From: Desmodesmus armatus
Lineage: Eukaryota > Chlorophyta > Chlorophyceae > Sphaeropleales > Scenedesmaceae
Direction: 5' to 3'
DNA length: 64,000 bases
Assembly (NCBI GenBank): GCA_007449985.2
Contig: VIIQ02000592.1
Span: 806,001-870,000, forward strand
How positions within the stretch are numbered: position 1 is the first letter of the stretch; each line of letters starts with the position of its first letter. The notes beneath the pieces were generated by a model. It was not told where the DNA came from. It searched no databases and saw nothing but the letters and a program-made list of their open reading frames with translations. This document shows, piece by piece, positions 1 to 11,015 of the stretch. The position numbers were made by a program, and so were the translations under genes.

Positions 1-914
1 ACTTTCGCAGCCTCCGCCTAACTAGGGTGTCCACCAAAAGGGCACACCAACTGCCGCAGCATCCAAACTGCCAGCCGATCCCTTCCGTAAGTGCATAGGC
101 CTGAAGACTGTGCAGCATGCGTGGCAGTAGACCGACTCACATCAGCACCGTATATGCACAATGCAACCCTAGCGGTCTCGGGAGGCACTACCATTCGCCT
201 ACAGGGCGTCACACCTGACAGAAACAGAGGCAAGGACTGCCTATTCCCGCTTATTTGCGCTAGCTAGCTATCAATAGTGCTGCACGAGAACTCCTGCGGC
301 AGCATCATTTCAGCATTGCCTCGTTTGCACATGCATGAGTGACCTCCCTCACACCCCCATGTCAAGGGGAAAGCGGCGGCCAGCTCAGCACGCAGCACGC
401 ACTGCTGACTACTGCTTCACACCCTGCACACACGTTCCTGCAGCACAGGCCAAACCCACCCGTGCACTGACACTGTACATGCGCACTCGACGGGGCTCAA
501 GCCAGTGTCATAGGGCCATCCCGGCCAGTGCTACAGCCGCACGCAGACGTAACATTCTGACAGAGTCAAACACGCAAGTCATACAATCAAACACCGCAAG
601 CGCACGAGCTCACAAAAGCAAGGTGCTGGCATGGTGTACTCCTGCGACTGACAAGCCCTGCCTTCAGCAGAAGGCGCGCCAGCGCGCAGCCAACCCCAAA
701 ACCACCCACACCACCGACAGCCGGCGATGCATCAAGCGGGCGCAAATGGGGCAGGGATCTCGCCTCAGCACAGCAAGACACACTGTGCCCAACACATCAC
801 TGCAGCAGCAAGCTGGCAAATCCCCTCCCAAGTGGCTTGTCAGGCTTGAAGACACCCGACAGCTGTTGGCACCGGGATTTTTTACCCCGTTTTGTGTACA
901 AGCACAGACCGCAA
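1..914. other. MYB gene 3' flank, no gene seen
   Basis: This stretch lies just beyond the stop codon of the minus-strand MYB gene and probably holds its 3' untranslated region. A plus-strand frame running 335-1222 looks long, but it mostly mirrors the CAG-rich MYB exon and its unique part has no recognisable domain, so I do not call it. No tRNA, rRNA or transposase signature is visible. Confidence 0.5.
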
Positions 915-3751
915 TCACCAGCAGCTCCCTGCCATCAGGTCCAGAGCGCCGTTGCTGCTGCTGCCCCAGGCCGGCAGGTCCAAAAGCTCAGCACCCACCT
1001 CCGCCAGAGGGGCGGATCCCAGCCTGCTTTGAGGCACAGCACCACTCTGCAGCTCTTGAATCAAGCTTTCCAACTTCGCCTGGTCCTGTGCTGCTGAAGC
1101 GCCCACAGCACCCCCGGCAGATGCTGTCACCATCGCATCCGCACCAGCAGCAGCTGCGGTACTACCTGCAGCAGCCGCAACAACAGCATCGGCTGCTGCG
1201 GCTGCAGCGGCAGCTGATGTAGCTGCCGCGGCGGATGTCAGCGCCAGCTCAGCGTTAGTCATGGCCATATCGCCGTCGCCGTCAAACAAGGTTGCTAGCT
1301 CAGCTTCATCCTCGTGTGTGACCTCCAGTGCAATGTGCCCCTTGTTGTGCTGGCTCCAACCCCCCGAGCTGTGGATCGCAGCAGCTGCCACTGCTGCAGC
1401 AGACTGCTGCTGCTGCTGGCTGCTGTGCACGCCAGGGCTACTGCTGTTCCATGCTGATGCACGCATGGGGTGCGGGAAGTGACCCTCAGCGGCGACAACA
1501 GCAGAGGGAGTGCCTGGCGCACTCCCCATGAAGCTACTGGAATGCAGGTGGTGCAGCTGCTGAGACGAATGCAGCAGCAGCTGCTGCTGGTGATGGTGGT
1601 GAAGGCTGCTAACCGTACTATACATGCCGTTCAACACGCACTGCTGCTGCTGCTGCTGCTGCTGCATGTGGCCGGCGGCAGTGCAGACCGCACCCCAGGT
1701 TTCTGTCATCACATGCATCTGCTGCTGCTGGTGCTGCAGGTCGTTGAACGGGCTCATGCGCGGCATTGCCTGCATTCCAGCAGAGAGCTGCAGCTGCTGC
1801 TGCACCTGGTGCTGCTGCAGCTGCTGCTGCCACGGCTGTGGTGGGCTGTGGGGCCGTAGGGGACCCTGAGTGAATGCTCCCTTGGGGATGGCAGGGTTCG
1901 GGCTGTAGCTGCCATTGGGCGTGTATGCTGCAACCATTGTGCAGGGAGCTGACGTGGCATTACGGTCCCCTCCTGCCACTAGGTGTGCGATAGCAGGGTT
2001 GACTAACCCCAGGTTTATGTTCACACTAGACAGGTGGGCACTACCCGGGCTGCCACTGCTGCTGTCATTGCTGCCATTGCTGCCGCCATTGCTGCCAGGC
2101 AGCTTGAAGTGCCCTGTGGATCCTGGGCAGCTGCCTGTTCCTGCTTCCACCTTGATCAACTGCTGCTGCTGCTGCTGGTGCTGCTGCTGCTGCTGGTGGT
2201 GGTTGTGGTGGCTGCTGGGTGCCCCGTTGCTGGCAGTTGGCGAGGGTGGGTCCACATGCAGAGCAGGGTGGGCCTGCACACTTGCCAGTGCTCCCACTGC
2301 TGCTGCTGGGGGCATGTACATCTGGCTGTGTGACCCCAGGTCAAAGGCCCCCACAGCTTGCTGCGATCCTGCTGCTGCTTGTGGTGCTCCTGCAGGTGCT
2401 GCTGCTGGTGGTGGGAGCCCTGTAGGGTCAGAGGGACCCTGCATTGCTGCGACACCACCACCTGCTGCTGCTGCTGCTGGCAGGACCCCCGCCAAGCTGT
2501 CAAGGACTTGCTGCTGAGCAGCTGCCGTGTCCATTGCTGCCACAGCACCCGCCGCTGCTGCCGCCGCAGCCGCCGCTGCCGCTGCTACACCAGCCTCCTC
2601 CTCAGCTTTCACCTGCTGCTGCATATGCTCAGCTGCTGCTGCTGCTGCCTGGTTGCCGCCCGCTGGTGACTCTGGAGACTGCTCAGCCCCGCCTGCTGTG
2701 GAATGGTGCTTGCTGGTGACTGAGGGCTCGTATGCGCCCAACATGCTCTTCAGCTGAAGCTCCTCTTGCACCACCGGCAGCTCTCCCCCATCACTTAGCA
2801 GCGAGTCAAAGTCTGTACCATCCATACTAGTGATACGGTGCCAGTGGATCCCCATAGCCGCTGCGATAGGGTCATCATGATGGTGGTCTGCCTCGACAGG
2901 CAGGATGTGGTCAGGGTCCCCGATGCTAAACCGCATCATGGGGGTGTAGATGTCGCTCTCGTTGGGACTGCCGCCGCAGACTGGGCTGCTGTGGTGGTGG
3001 CTGGACCCCCCCATGGCAGCTGTCTTTGGCGCCTCGTGTAAGGCTGGCGTGTCTGTTGCGCAGTTGTCAGCGGCAGAACCCAGCATGCTGGTGAATGTGG
3101 TGCCGGCAGTAGCTTGTGGCAGTAGCCCGCTGACAGGGAAGCCCATGCTGCTGATAGCAGGGGTGCCCTGCGCGCACCCCATCCCACTGGCTGTAGCGCC
3201 GACGTCCATTAGCGCCGGCTGCTGCTGCTGCTGGTGCTGCTGAGCGGACTGCTGCATGCTCTGGAGCTCTGCTACGTAACTCCCGCTGCCTGCTGCTGCC
3301 AGTTGCATTGCAAAGCTGTCAGCGCCACCTGCATACCCATACCCTGCCGCCGCTGCAGCTGCCCCTGCACTGCCATAGTATGCAGCCACCGCAGAGGGAC
3401 TGCCATACATGCCCTGACTGCCCATGCTTGCGAGGTATCCCTGCGAAGCTGCTGCTGCGGCTGAGAGGTCTTGGCTGCCGTACATAGCAGCTGCTGCCTC
3501 GGCGCCGTATGCTGCTGCGTAGCTGTCCAAGCAGTAAGCCTCAGACATCATGGCTGTCAGAGAGCCAGCTGCTAGGCCCATGCGTGAGGGTTTAGAGCCT
3601 GAGCCCTTGGCCACACCGCCACGGATGCCAGGGGAGCCCCCGCCGCTGCTGGCCTTTTTGGACTTGGTGGGGGTGGAGGGCTTGCGCTGCACTGGAGACA
3701 TTGCACGGGGTGGGGCTGCCTTCAAAGGGTCGATGTTGTTGTTGGTGACCT

Positions 3752-3782
<31 letters not shown>

Positions 3783-4895
3783 AGGGTGATAGGCAGACCA
3801 CAGATTGGTGTGCGTGACAGCACAGCGTATCACAGGAGCCAGTAGCAGTCACAGTATCATCAAATGCTAGCACAACCGAATGTACCAATGTACTGCCTGC
3901 ACAGGGGGGTCCCTCTTTTGCCATCACACCTTTTCTGCCTCCAGCCTCTGCCGCCGCTGCATGACCTCATCAGGTTCTGCCTGCAGCAGCTGGTGCAGGT
4001 CATAGCCGCTGCGCAGGTAGCAGTTCTCGCTGAACACGCTAGTTTTGTCCTTGAGGTACAGGTTGAAGTAGTTCTTGATGTCATTGTTGCAGCGCATGGG
4101 AAGGTAGGCTGCAATGTCGTTCCACTTATTGCCGAACACCTTCTGCGTCTGCGTAGCAACAAAGGACACAGAGGATGGCACACAGAAGCACCTCAGCAGC
4201 AATTGCTTGCTTAGCCCTGCCATCACGGGAAGCATAGGATTGAGTGCCTCTGCTGTTGTGACTGCGCTGGTCTGGTGTTTTGTGCTTGGCTGCTCCTTCT
4301 GCTGCTGCTGCTGCTGCTGTGAAGAAGCTCACCAGCACAATCACTGCAATCTCCCAGGGTGAGAAAGGCTCATCATTGGGCCTGATGATGTTGGGCGACA
4401 GGAAGCACCTCCACCTGCAAGACATATGTTTGTGGAATGATTTCAAGATGTGATGCATACGTTTTATTGCCTGCACATGCAGCCAGGCCCCACTACTTGG
4501 GTTGCTGCCAGTTTCCAAGCAGTAGATCTCTACTGCTGCTGCAGAAGGCCATGGTAGCTGCCCAAACAGGCACATCATGCACCTATAGGTTACTTCTACG
4601 ACTGCAGTGCACACTTACCGGAGCGAGCACGCCTTGCTAGTACGCCCGGCCAGACCCGCAGCTACCTCCGGCCAGCAGTGGGTGCCAAAGCGAGCCACCT
4701 GCTGCTTGAGTATCTCATCCTCCTGTAATGCAACGTTTATGATGAGATTCGCAGCGACGTTGGCTGCCTGCAATCAGACTCCCTGTAGCAGTACAGCACC
4801 GGCCGGAATCACTGTTTGCGCACCTCAGCTGTCCAGGCTGTGCGCTTCTGATACGTGCCAAAGTCTCCATTCTTGCCACGTCTTGCAAAAGCCAT
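915..4895 (-). CDS. Two-repeat MYB transcription factor with long low-complexity tail
   Basis: Nuclear DNA-binding regulator. Model: exons 4895-4824, 4722-4619, 4414-4333, 4148-3930, 3749-915; 1103 residues. The start MAFARRGKNGDFG leads straight into the first MYB repeat (W21, W41, W60; GRTSKACSLRW), which is split across exons 1-3. The second repeat (PFSPWE, then GNKWNDIAAYLPMR) ends in KNYFN, so the usual final Trp is Phe. The last exon encodes about 944 residues in one piece: a basic Ser/Pro/Lys stretch, then Ala, Gln, His and Gly runs typical of algal activation domains. The fourth intron ends in a CAG/CTG microsatellite immediately before its acceptor. Target genes cannot be told from sequence; the repeat spacing is R2R3-like and the partners of the tail are unknown. 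The MYB identity is secure, the exact exon 1 start slightly less so. Confidence 0.86.
3750..3782. repeat. CAG/CTG microsatellite at intron acceptor
   Basis: About nine CAG units (CTG on the gene strand) end exactly at the 3' splice site of the MYB gene's fourth intron. Length change here would alter the acceptor region, not the protein. Confidence 0.85.
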
Positions 4896-5579
4896 GGCGC
4901 TGTCCAGGGGAACGTCTCCAGCCAGTGCAGCCCGCACTGCTTGAGCTGTGGGCGTGTGAGCAGCACTGCGCCAGCTGTGGTACTTCTATATGCACATCTA
5001 TAGAATTTAAAGCGCTGCAGTGCTGCTGCACGGGCAGTCAGCCTAGCCAGCAATGGGAGGTCCCTAGGTGGTTTCTGTCTTGCGTATGTGTTTAGAGAGA
5101 ACTATGTACAAGCTCCCGTAAAACAAACATACAGATATACAGCAGCCAGCGAGGGCCTTCCTGCGACCTATGGAGTAGAACGTTGGAAAATTGTGTGACC
5201 CCAGCCGGCTGAGACCTTGTATTGCTCTCGTTTACCCTCTACACTTGTACCCACGACATTTCAAAAGCATTTCAACGCAAACGTCCGTATATATCGTTAG
5301 GTGGGCTATATGTCCTGCTACTGCTGGTACAAACATCGCTACATTGCATCACATTAAAAACCACGATTATAGCGCACGCCAATTACACACATTGGTGCTA
5401 CAGAAATGCAACACGATCCCCACAACTCCGCTAGCAAGTGTGTCTCATAAGGCACAATCCATGCCGTGGTTGGCATGCTGATTGGCACACAAAGCTGGCT
5501 CTGCACAATTGCCCAACGTTGCCTGCGGGACTGGTCAACCTCCCTCAATCTGCCAATTTACCTCCTCTGCCACTCGGTG
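4896..5579. other. Intergenic: NDUFAF2 3' flank and MYB upstream region
   Basis: Both neighbours are on the minus strand. TTACA at 5383-5387 reads TGTAA on the gene strand about 195 bases after the NDUFAF2-like stop and is a plausible poly(A) signal. The part nearer 4896 should hold the MYB promoter and leader. No further coding exon is convincing. Confidence 0.45.
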
Positions 5580-7452
5580 TTAGCTCTTGCCACTGCCTTC
5601 TGGTTTTGCTGCCTGCTGCTGCTGCTGTGCGCTGGCGTACCCCTTGTTTTCAAGCTGCGACATGAATGCGCCCATGTCTGGCCCTCCTGCTGTGCTATCC
5701 TGCTTTCCAAGGCTCTCCATGCGGATGCGCCGCTGCTGCTCTCGCTCCTCTATTGCTGCTATGCGCTGCCGCATCACTGCTGCACGCTCAGCAGCCCTGG
5801 GACAGACAAGGGTGAGGGCAGGAGGGCGCAACGCCAGCAAGCAGCAGCAGACTGTAAGAGAGAGGATGCCTTGGTTTTGGAGTCACTTGAGCCATGCAGC
5901 AACTGGCCCACAACACTGAGCCAACCTGACTGTAAGATTCAGGCCCCATGCTGCCTGCAGCTAACAGAAGTATGCTGCACACAATACCATTTTTCCCCTC
6001 AATAGCTTTGACACGATGCTCAGCAAAACTGGGCTTGTGATGTCACATCTACAGAATGCGATACCTACACCACGTTCAATTGTCACACCCCCAGAAACCA
6101 ATGACTTCCTTTCACACATGCATGGGATCTGCCGCAGCCGCACCTTCTGCATGCAAAAAGCATGCAATGAGCAGGGCATATCATGCTTGATCTTACGCCC
6201 TGCACGTGCTGCAGATGCATGACCCAGCCTTCAAACACAAAGGGCGCTTTACTGCCAGTGGTGCATCACTTTCAGCCAGGTGGCAAGACCAGTGGCCTTG
6301 GGACCTGACTGACAGCAATGCCTGTGTCAAGCTCACCTAGCCATTTCCTCATCACTGGGTGGCTCCTGTCTCGTCCTTGCCAGCCATGCACGCCACTCTG
6401 GCGGTACAATCTGCAACACCACGCAAGGCGCGATAATGATAACTCCCATCTCTCATAACCCAGGGAGTTGTGCTGGGCTGCATTGTCACATCTCATACAA
6501 TGGTCAGGACAGCTGCTGCCACAGTAGGCATGGACTGCAAACCATGTGTCTTTTTGGGGGGGGGGTCTTGTTTGCCGGTCTTGCTGCAGTTCTTCTTGCA
6601 GGTGTGTCTACCCAGTGTGGAGAGTACCGCCCAGCGGTGAAAGTATCCACTTGTAACACCCCCCCCCCCTCAAATAACAACCGCCATGCCAAAGCATGCT
6701 TATGCAGGTTGCAGTACCACTGCCAGAGCTTGCAGTCCTGGTCTTGGTCTGATTCTGCGCTGTTGACCTTCACTGTTACATGGTTCAGGAGTGAGCAGAA
6801 AGCCCAGATCGCTCACTGTTCTGCTCAGGAGTAAGCTGAACACCCTGACGGCGGCTCATGGGGTGCACTGGTATTACCCCCCCCCCCAAAAAAAGGATTA
6901 CCCCCCCCCCCCCAACCCCCCCGCCCACTCCCCAAATTACCTTTGGGTCGTATAGTACGTCACCGCCTGTCACCTTGACGCGCCTGCGCTCCACCATGAC
7001 ACCATTCACATCCTTCTCCACCCACCTGCAGGCAGAAGAGATGCCACGAAAGACACTGCCTTTCTCAGTGTCTTGCACACACAGACAAAGAGTGTTCTGC
7101 AATAGAGAAAGCCTCAGGCACGCAAAAGGACCGTGCGCACAGCAGGCCACATACAGGGCAGCACTATTATGTGCAGCACTACAATCATAAAGGCTACAGG
7201 CATGAAGAATCGAGGGCTCGTGTTCTGGGTGTTAGGCCTCACATGCAGCTGCTGAGCCAATGGGTCCATGCTGGCATCCCTCCTCCACAGCAGCATGACG
7301 CGACAGCAACATCGACCAGCAGGGGGGGGGGTCACTCACTTGAAGTAGTTATTGCCGTTGGGATCTGTGCCCACGTGAACTTCCTTGGTTACTAAGCTCT
7401 TCAGGTTCTGCCAAGCCTTTGACAGCAGGCCGCCAGCTCTACGGCCTGACAT
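5580..7452 (-). CDS. NDUFAF2: NDUFAF2-like mitochondrial complex I assembly factor
   Basis: Probable assembly chaperone of respiratory complex I (NDUFA12/NDUFAF2 family), acting in the mitochondrial matrix. Model: exons 7452-7340, 7025-6941, 6410-6337, 5796-5580; 162 residues, close to the family size. Visible family signatures, in order: KEVHVGTDPNGNNYF (about residues 23-37), VERRRVKVTGGDVLYDPK (about 49-66), and VPPEWRAWLARTRQEPPSDE (about 68-87). The PEW-x-AW-x-RTR-x-x-PP block distinguishes the assembly factor from the NDUFA12 subunit. The C-terminus is charged, then Gln-rich, ending GSGKS. No classical presequence is obvious beyond the Arg/Lys-containing first 20 residues. Intron 2 carries a short dispersed element and C-runs. 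Confidence 0.87.
6551..6680 (-). repeat. Short dispersed element, copy 1 (G-run/C-run ends)
   Basis: Lies in intron 2 of the NDUFAF2-like gene. It starts with T-run plus G-run and ends with C-run plus A-rich bases, so its ends are roughly inverted. Read on the minus strand, the core TTACAAGTGGATACTTTCAC and the following GCGGTACTCTCCACAC match a second copy near 31,340-31,380. No coding capacity; could be a MITE or other non-autonomous element. Confidence 0.65.
6879..6936. repeat. Poly-C / poly-A low-complexity tract
   Basis: Two long C-runs separated by an A-run sit just downstream of the NDUFAF2 exon 2 donor, inside intron 2. They may be the eroded end of another copy of the G-run/C-run element, but no core match is visible. 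Confidence 0.6.
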
Positions 7453-8223
7453 AGTGTGTTTGGGGCAGGGTCAGAAGCTCTTCGCTGTCACCACATGGGT
7501 ATGTTGCAAGGCTCTATCGTGATGCTGGTCTGTGCTGAAAAAGCTAGAGAGCTGTGATTGGGTTTGGGGTCAATCAATTGATGATGTGGACTGGGCTGTG
7601 AGGGATCCCAGTTGGACCATGGGGTCTGGTGCACAAAAACCTGTCACTTGTCACTTCACTACACACAAGCACCTTACGTTACGTTGGTGGTTTGAACCTT
7701 ATCAGAGACTGTGTAAGCGTGCAGCACACTTCAAGTACGTCGTTTCTGCAGGATACACACAACCATGCAGCTGTCCCACTCCCACACCACACAGCCAATT
7801 CGGCAATGTAGGGGGACACAGCGTGTCAGCTGCAGGGCTTTCAAGGGTGAGTAGCTCTGAAAGATGATTGCAAGGTGTCTGATTGCATCCAGGTCCCATA
7901 TGCTCGCATGATCTGGCATGTCGGAGGTCGCTCAAAACGAACGCATTGCGTCAGGGTGCTCTGCAAGTATATTGTTGATTGTTTTATCTCAGCTTCTATC
8001 ATTATAGTCACGGCAGCAGAGTCCTACAGCACTTCCCAGCATGCATACAGTATCAAGTGCCAGGGGCCACGCTGCCCCACTGCTGCTGTCTAGCAAATCA
8101 CACCAGTAGACAGGGCTGGCGCAGTTACCAGTGGTTTTCTCAGACCTAGCTTCAGTGCTAGACGCATCATGAACCAACAACCAACACTGCTGCTCGTACC
8201 CTTGCTGTCTCTGTGCAGCCAGC
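7453..8223. promoter_or_regulatory. Divergent promoter region (NDUFAF2-like / lumenal protein)
   Basis: The two flanking genes are transcribed away from each other, so this 771-bp gap must hold both promoters and leaders. It probably also holds a missing first exon of the lumenal protein, because an acceptor (CTCTGTGCAG) ends at 8218 and the protein lacks a stromal transit peptide without it. I cannot place that exon or any specific transcription factor site. Confidence 0.4.
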
Positions 8224-9940
8224 ATGCAGCCTCCCGCGCGCCCAGAGCAGCAGGCCCACCAGCCCCTGCTGTCAGCAGCTGCTGCTGGCCTGAGTGCCCT
8301 GGTGTTGTTGAGTGGCAGCCCAGCTTTCGCTGCCAGCAGTGGTGGCTTCAGGCTGCCCCCTATCTCCAACGACCCAGACCGCTGCGATCGTGGATATGTG
8401 GGCAACACAATCGGGCAGGTAGGCTGCTATGACAACAGCATATGTGAGCAGCATGCCGTGCTACTGTGTACCCTGGACTATTGGTAGTCGCCTGCGATAC
8501 CCCGCACAAAGCAGTGCACAGAGCAACCCCCAATTACGCAGCTCGAAAATCACAGAGGATCTGCCGGGGCGTGGTGTAGCACCATTCAATGCGCAATGAT
8601 CGCGCAGCTACCCAACCCAGCAACATAGAGACACACAGCCCAGTACGCTAGCTTTATCTGTGTGCAACAGCATGTGCTGGCTGTGTCGTGCTGTGCTGTG
8701 CTGCGCAGGCCAACGCTGTGTCTGACAAGGTGCTTGACCTGCGCAAGTGTGACTACACGGGCAAGAACCTGTCTGGCAAGACCCTGGCGGGCGCACTGCT
8801 GTCTGAGACAAACCTCAGCAACACAAACTTGCAAGAGGCAGTGCTCACAAAGGTCAGCGGCCGCAACAGCAACAGCCACCCTGCAGCTTACTGCAGCTAC
8901 CGTGTGACTGTGTGACTGGCGTTGCCGTTCGAACTTGTGACAGCTTTGCATGGCGGGCAGGGGCGGCCCTGTAGGGCAAGTGCAGTTTGCGCTTCAGGGG
9001 GGATGGGCCGGTGGAGTTGTCAGCAAGCAAAACAGCAAGGCAGAGTATCTTGGCTGGCTGAGTGGCGCTGGGGTTAGTCATGTCCCCCCCCCCCCCGGCC
9101 CGCCAACAGCTGCAGCAGCCTGAATTCAACGAACAGCATTGGATGATGGGGATCGTGATGTTGATGACAGGCCCCAGGGCCTGCATCTAGCATGGCTTCC
9201 GCTGCTTGGCTAACGTGCTGGCTCACTGTGCTGTTGTGGGTGTGATGTGTGTTGTCATGCAGTCATACGCAGTTGACAGCATTCTGGAGGGTGCAGACAT
9301 GACCAATGCAGTGGTTGACCGCGTTGACTTTTCCCGGGCCAAGCTGAAGGGTGCCAAGTTCATCAACGCAGTTGTGACAGGTGATCAACAAAGGGGGGTG
9401 CCAGGGTGCGCAAGGGGGTTGGTCCTGCGCGCGCAGGGTGTGGGGGGATGTGCGGGCGTAACAACAACAACAACAACAGAACCAGCAGCAGGCAAACACC
9501 CCAGCAGATACTGGGCCCTGCCAGGGCCACCAGCGGTTGGTGCGGCAGCTAACACCTGGTTGCCTGTGTGAGTGGTCCATACAAGCTGCTATGCAGCCAG
9601 CAGCATCTCCATGTGACTTCCACTCTGCTTTGGCGCCTCACACGCCACTGTGACACACATTCTGGCACAAGACGCACTGCTGTTAACTGCTGCTGGTTCA
9701 TATGGTCCTGATGTGCGAGGTGCTCTCGTCACAAGACTCACTGCTTTCTACTGCTTGTTCATGTGATCACTGCTGTGCCTTGCTTCTTTTACTTACACAG
9801 GCACTGTGTTTGAGGGTGCTGACTTATCAGAGACTATCTGGGAGGATGCCCTCATAGGGAATGAGGATGTGAAGCGCCTGTGTGGCAACCCCACCTTGAC
9901 AGGGGAGAGCAGGTTCCAGGTCGGCTGTCGTGGCAAGTAA
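8224..9940 (+). CDS. Thylakoid-lumen pentapeptide-repeat protein (TL17-like)
   Basis: Lumenal protein of the chloroplast; function of the family is unsettled. Model: exons 8224-8418, 8709-8852, 9263-9380, 9801-9940; 198 residues from the first visible ATG. Residues 16-37 form a hydrophobic lumen-targeting segment ending in SPAFA, a typical thylakoidal processing site. Pentapeptide A(D/N)LXX-type repeats follow (LSGKTLAGALLSETNLSNTN; LEGADMTNAVV; FEGADLSETIW), then a C-terminal NPTLTGESRFQVGC block shared with lumenal 15-17 kDa proteins. The stromal transit peptide expected in front of the hydrophobic stretch is absent, so an upstream exon is probably missing from this model. TGTAA at 10,273-10,277 is a candidate poly(A) signal. 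Confidence 0.78.
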
Positions 9941-11015
9941 GCAGCACGCCTGTCGGTCTGCAGCAGCAGACGGCGACAGCGGGTGTGTGGTTGGCAGGAC
10001 CCGGCAGTAAGAAGCAGAACGGCAGCTGTGAATTCTTCGTTGGAGTGTGGCTGGAGCGTGAGCGGCTCGAGCATCAGCAGTAGCAGTTGGAATGGGTCGA
10101 CAGCAAAGTGGACAATGTGGATGAGGGCTGCAAAGTGATCTGCAGGTGTAGCACAGTGTGTTAGCGCTGGGATTGCACCATTGTTTTCGTTTTGGTGATG
10201 TCAGCTGACCCTATATGTGCACACACCACACACATGGGTTTTTTGAGTGACGTCACAACTAGGCTGCATTCTTGTAAGAATCCTTCAGACCATTCTTCAG
10301 CAGAACTAGTGAAGTACATGCGCGTCTGGCATGGGCCCCACTTCTTGGTGTGAGCAGAAGGCGTGCAGCGTCTCGTCAAGCTTCGCTGGGTCAAAGTCTC
10401 CAGTGACCACACAGCCACCCAGGGGGCCCCGAGTCAAAGGCTGGCGCCGCGCTGCCAGCTTGCCGAAGGCTCATGGACAGGACACCTAACATGACAGGCG
10501 AATCTGCGTGTGTCACACAAAGCTGCGCACCACCTTGTGTATCCCCGGCGGCCAAGGTTGCGTGCTGATTTGCCCAGTGCAGTGACACTCACTCACACTC
10601 GCAACCTGGATGGCAGTGCTCACCTCAGTTCCAGAAACAAAACCATGCCCTTTCCAGTGCAACTCGTGTCACGATCGAAGCACTCAACCTCATTGCTCTC
10701 AGCCTATGGTACACTTGTGCACAGGGTGCCACACCTAGTGTGGCTGCAGTGACACGGCCCAGCTACCAGCGCTCCCACGCAACACCCACAGGACTGATTG
10801 TGTGACTCAAATCCCTCCTCTCAGCAACTACTAGCCGCAAGCGGCTGCCAGCCCCAAGACATACAACCCGTAGTGCCAGCTACAGCCAACAGTTGCCAGC
10901 TACATAGACAGCAAGCCTGCAACAGCTCTAGACACCAGCTGCTAGCTACAGCAACCAAAGCACCGCGCCAGGATTATGCCAGACACAACAGCATCCTCAC
11001 TGCATCTCAGCTACG
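9941..11015. other. Convergent intergenic region
   Basis: Holds the 3' ends of the lumenal-protein gene (+) and the dihydroorotate dehydrogenase gene (-). Around 10,830-10,970 there is loose repetition of CCAGCTACAG/CTAGCTACAG-like words. No coding exon or RNA gene is apparent. Confidence 0.45.

Noticed and set aside
335..1222. Plus-strand 295-residue frame
   Set aside because: Its right part is the antisense of the MYB last exon, and the left part shows no domain or splice context.
5580..7452. NDUFA12 complex I subunit
   Set aside because: The PEWRAWLARTRQEPP block and the C-terminus fit NDUFAF2, not NDUFA12.
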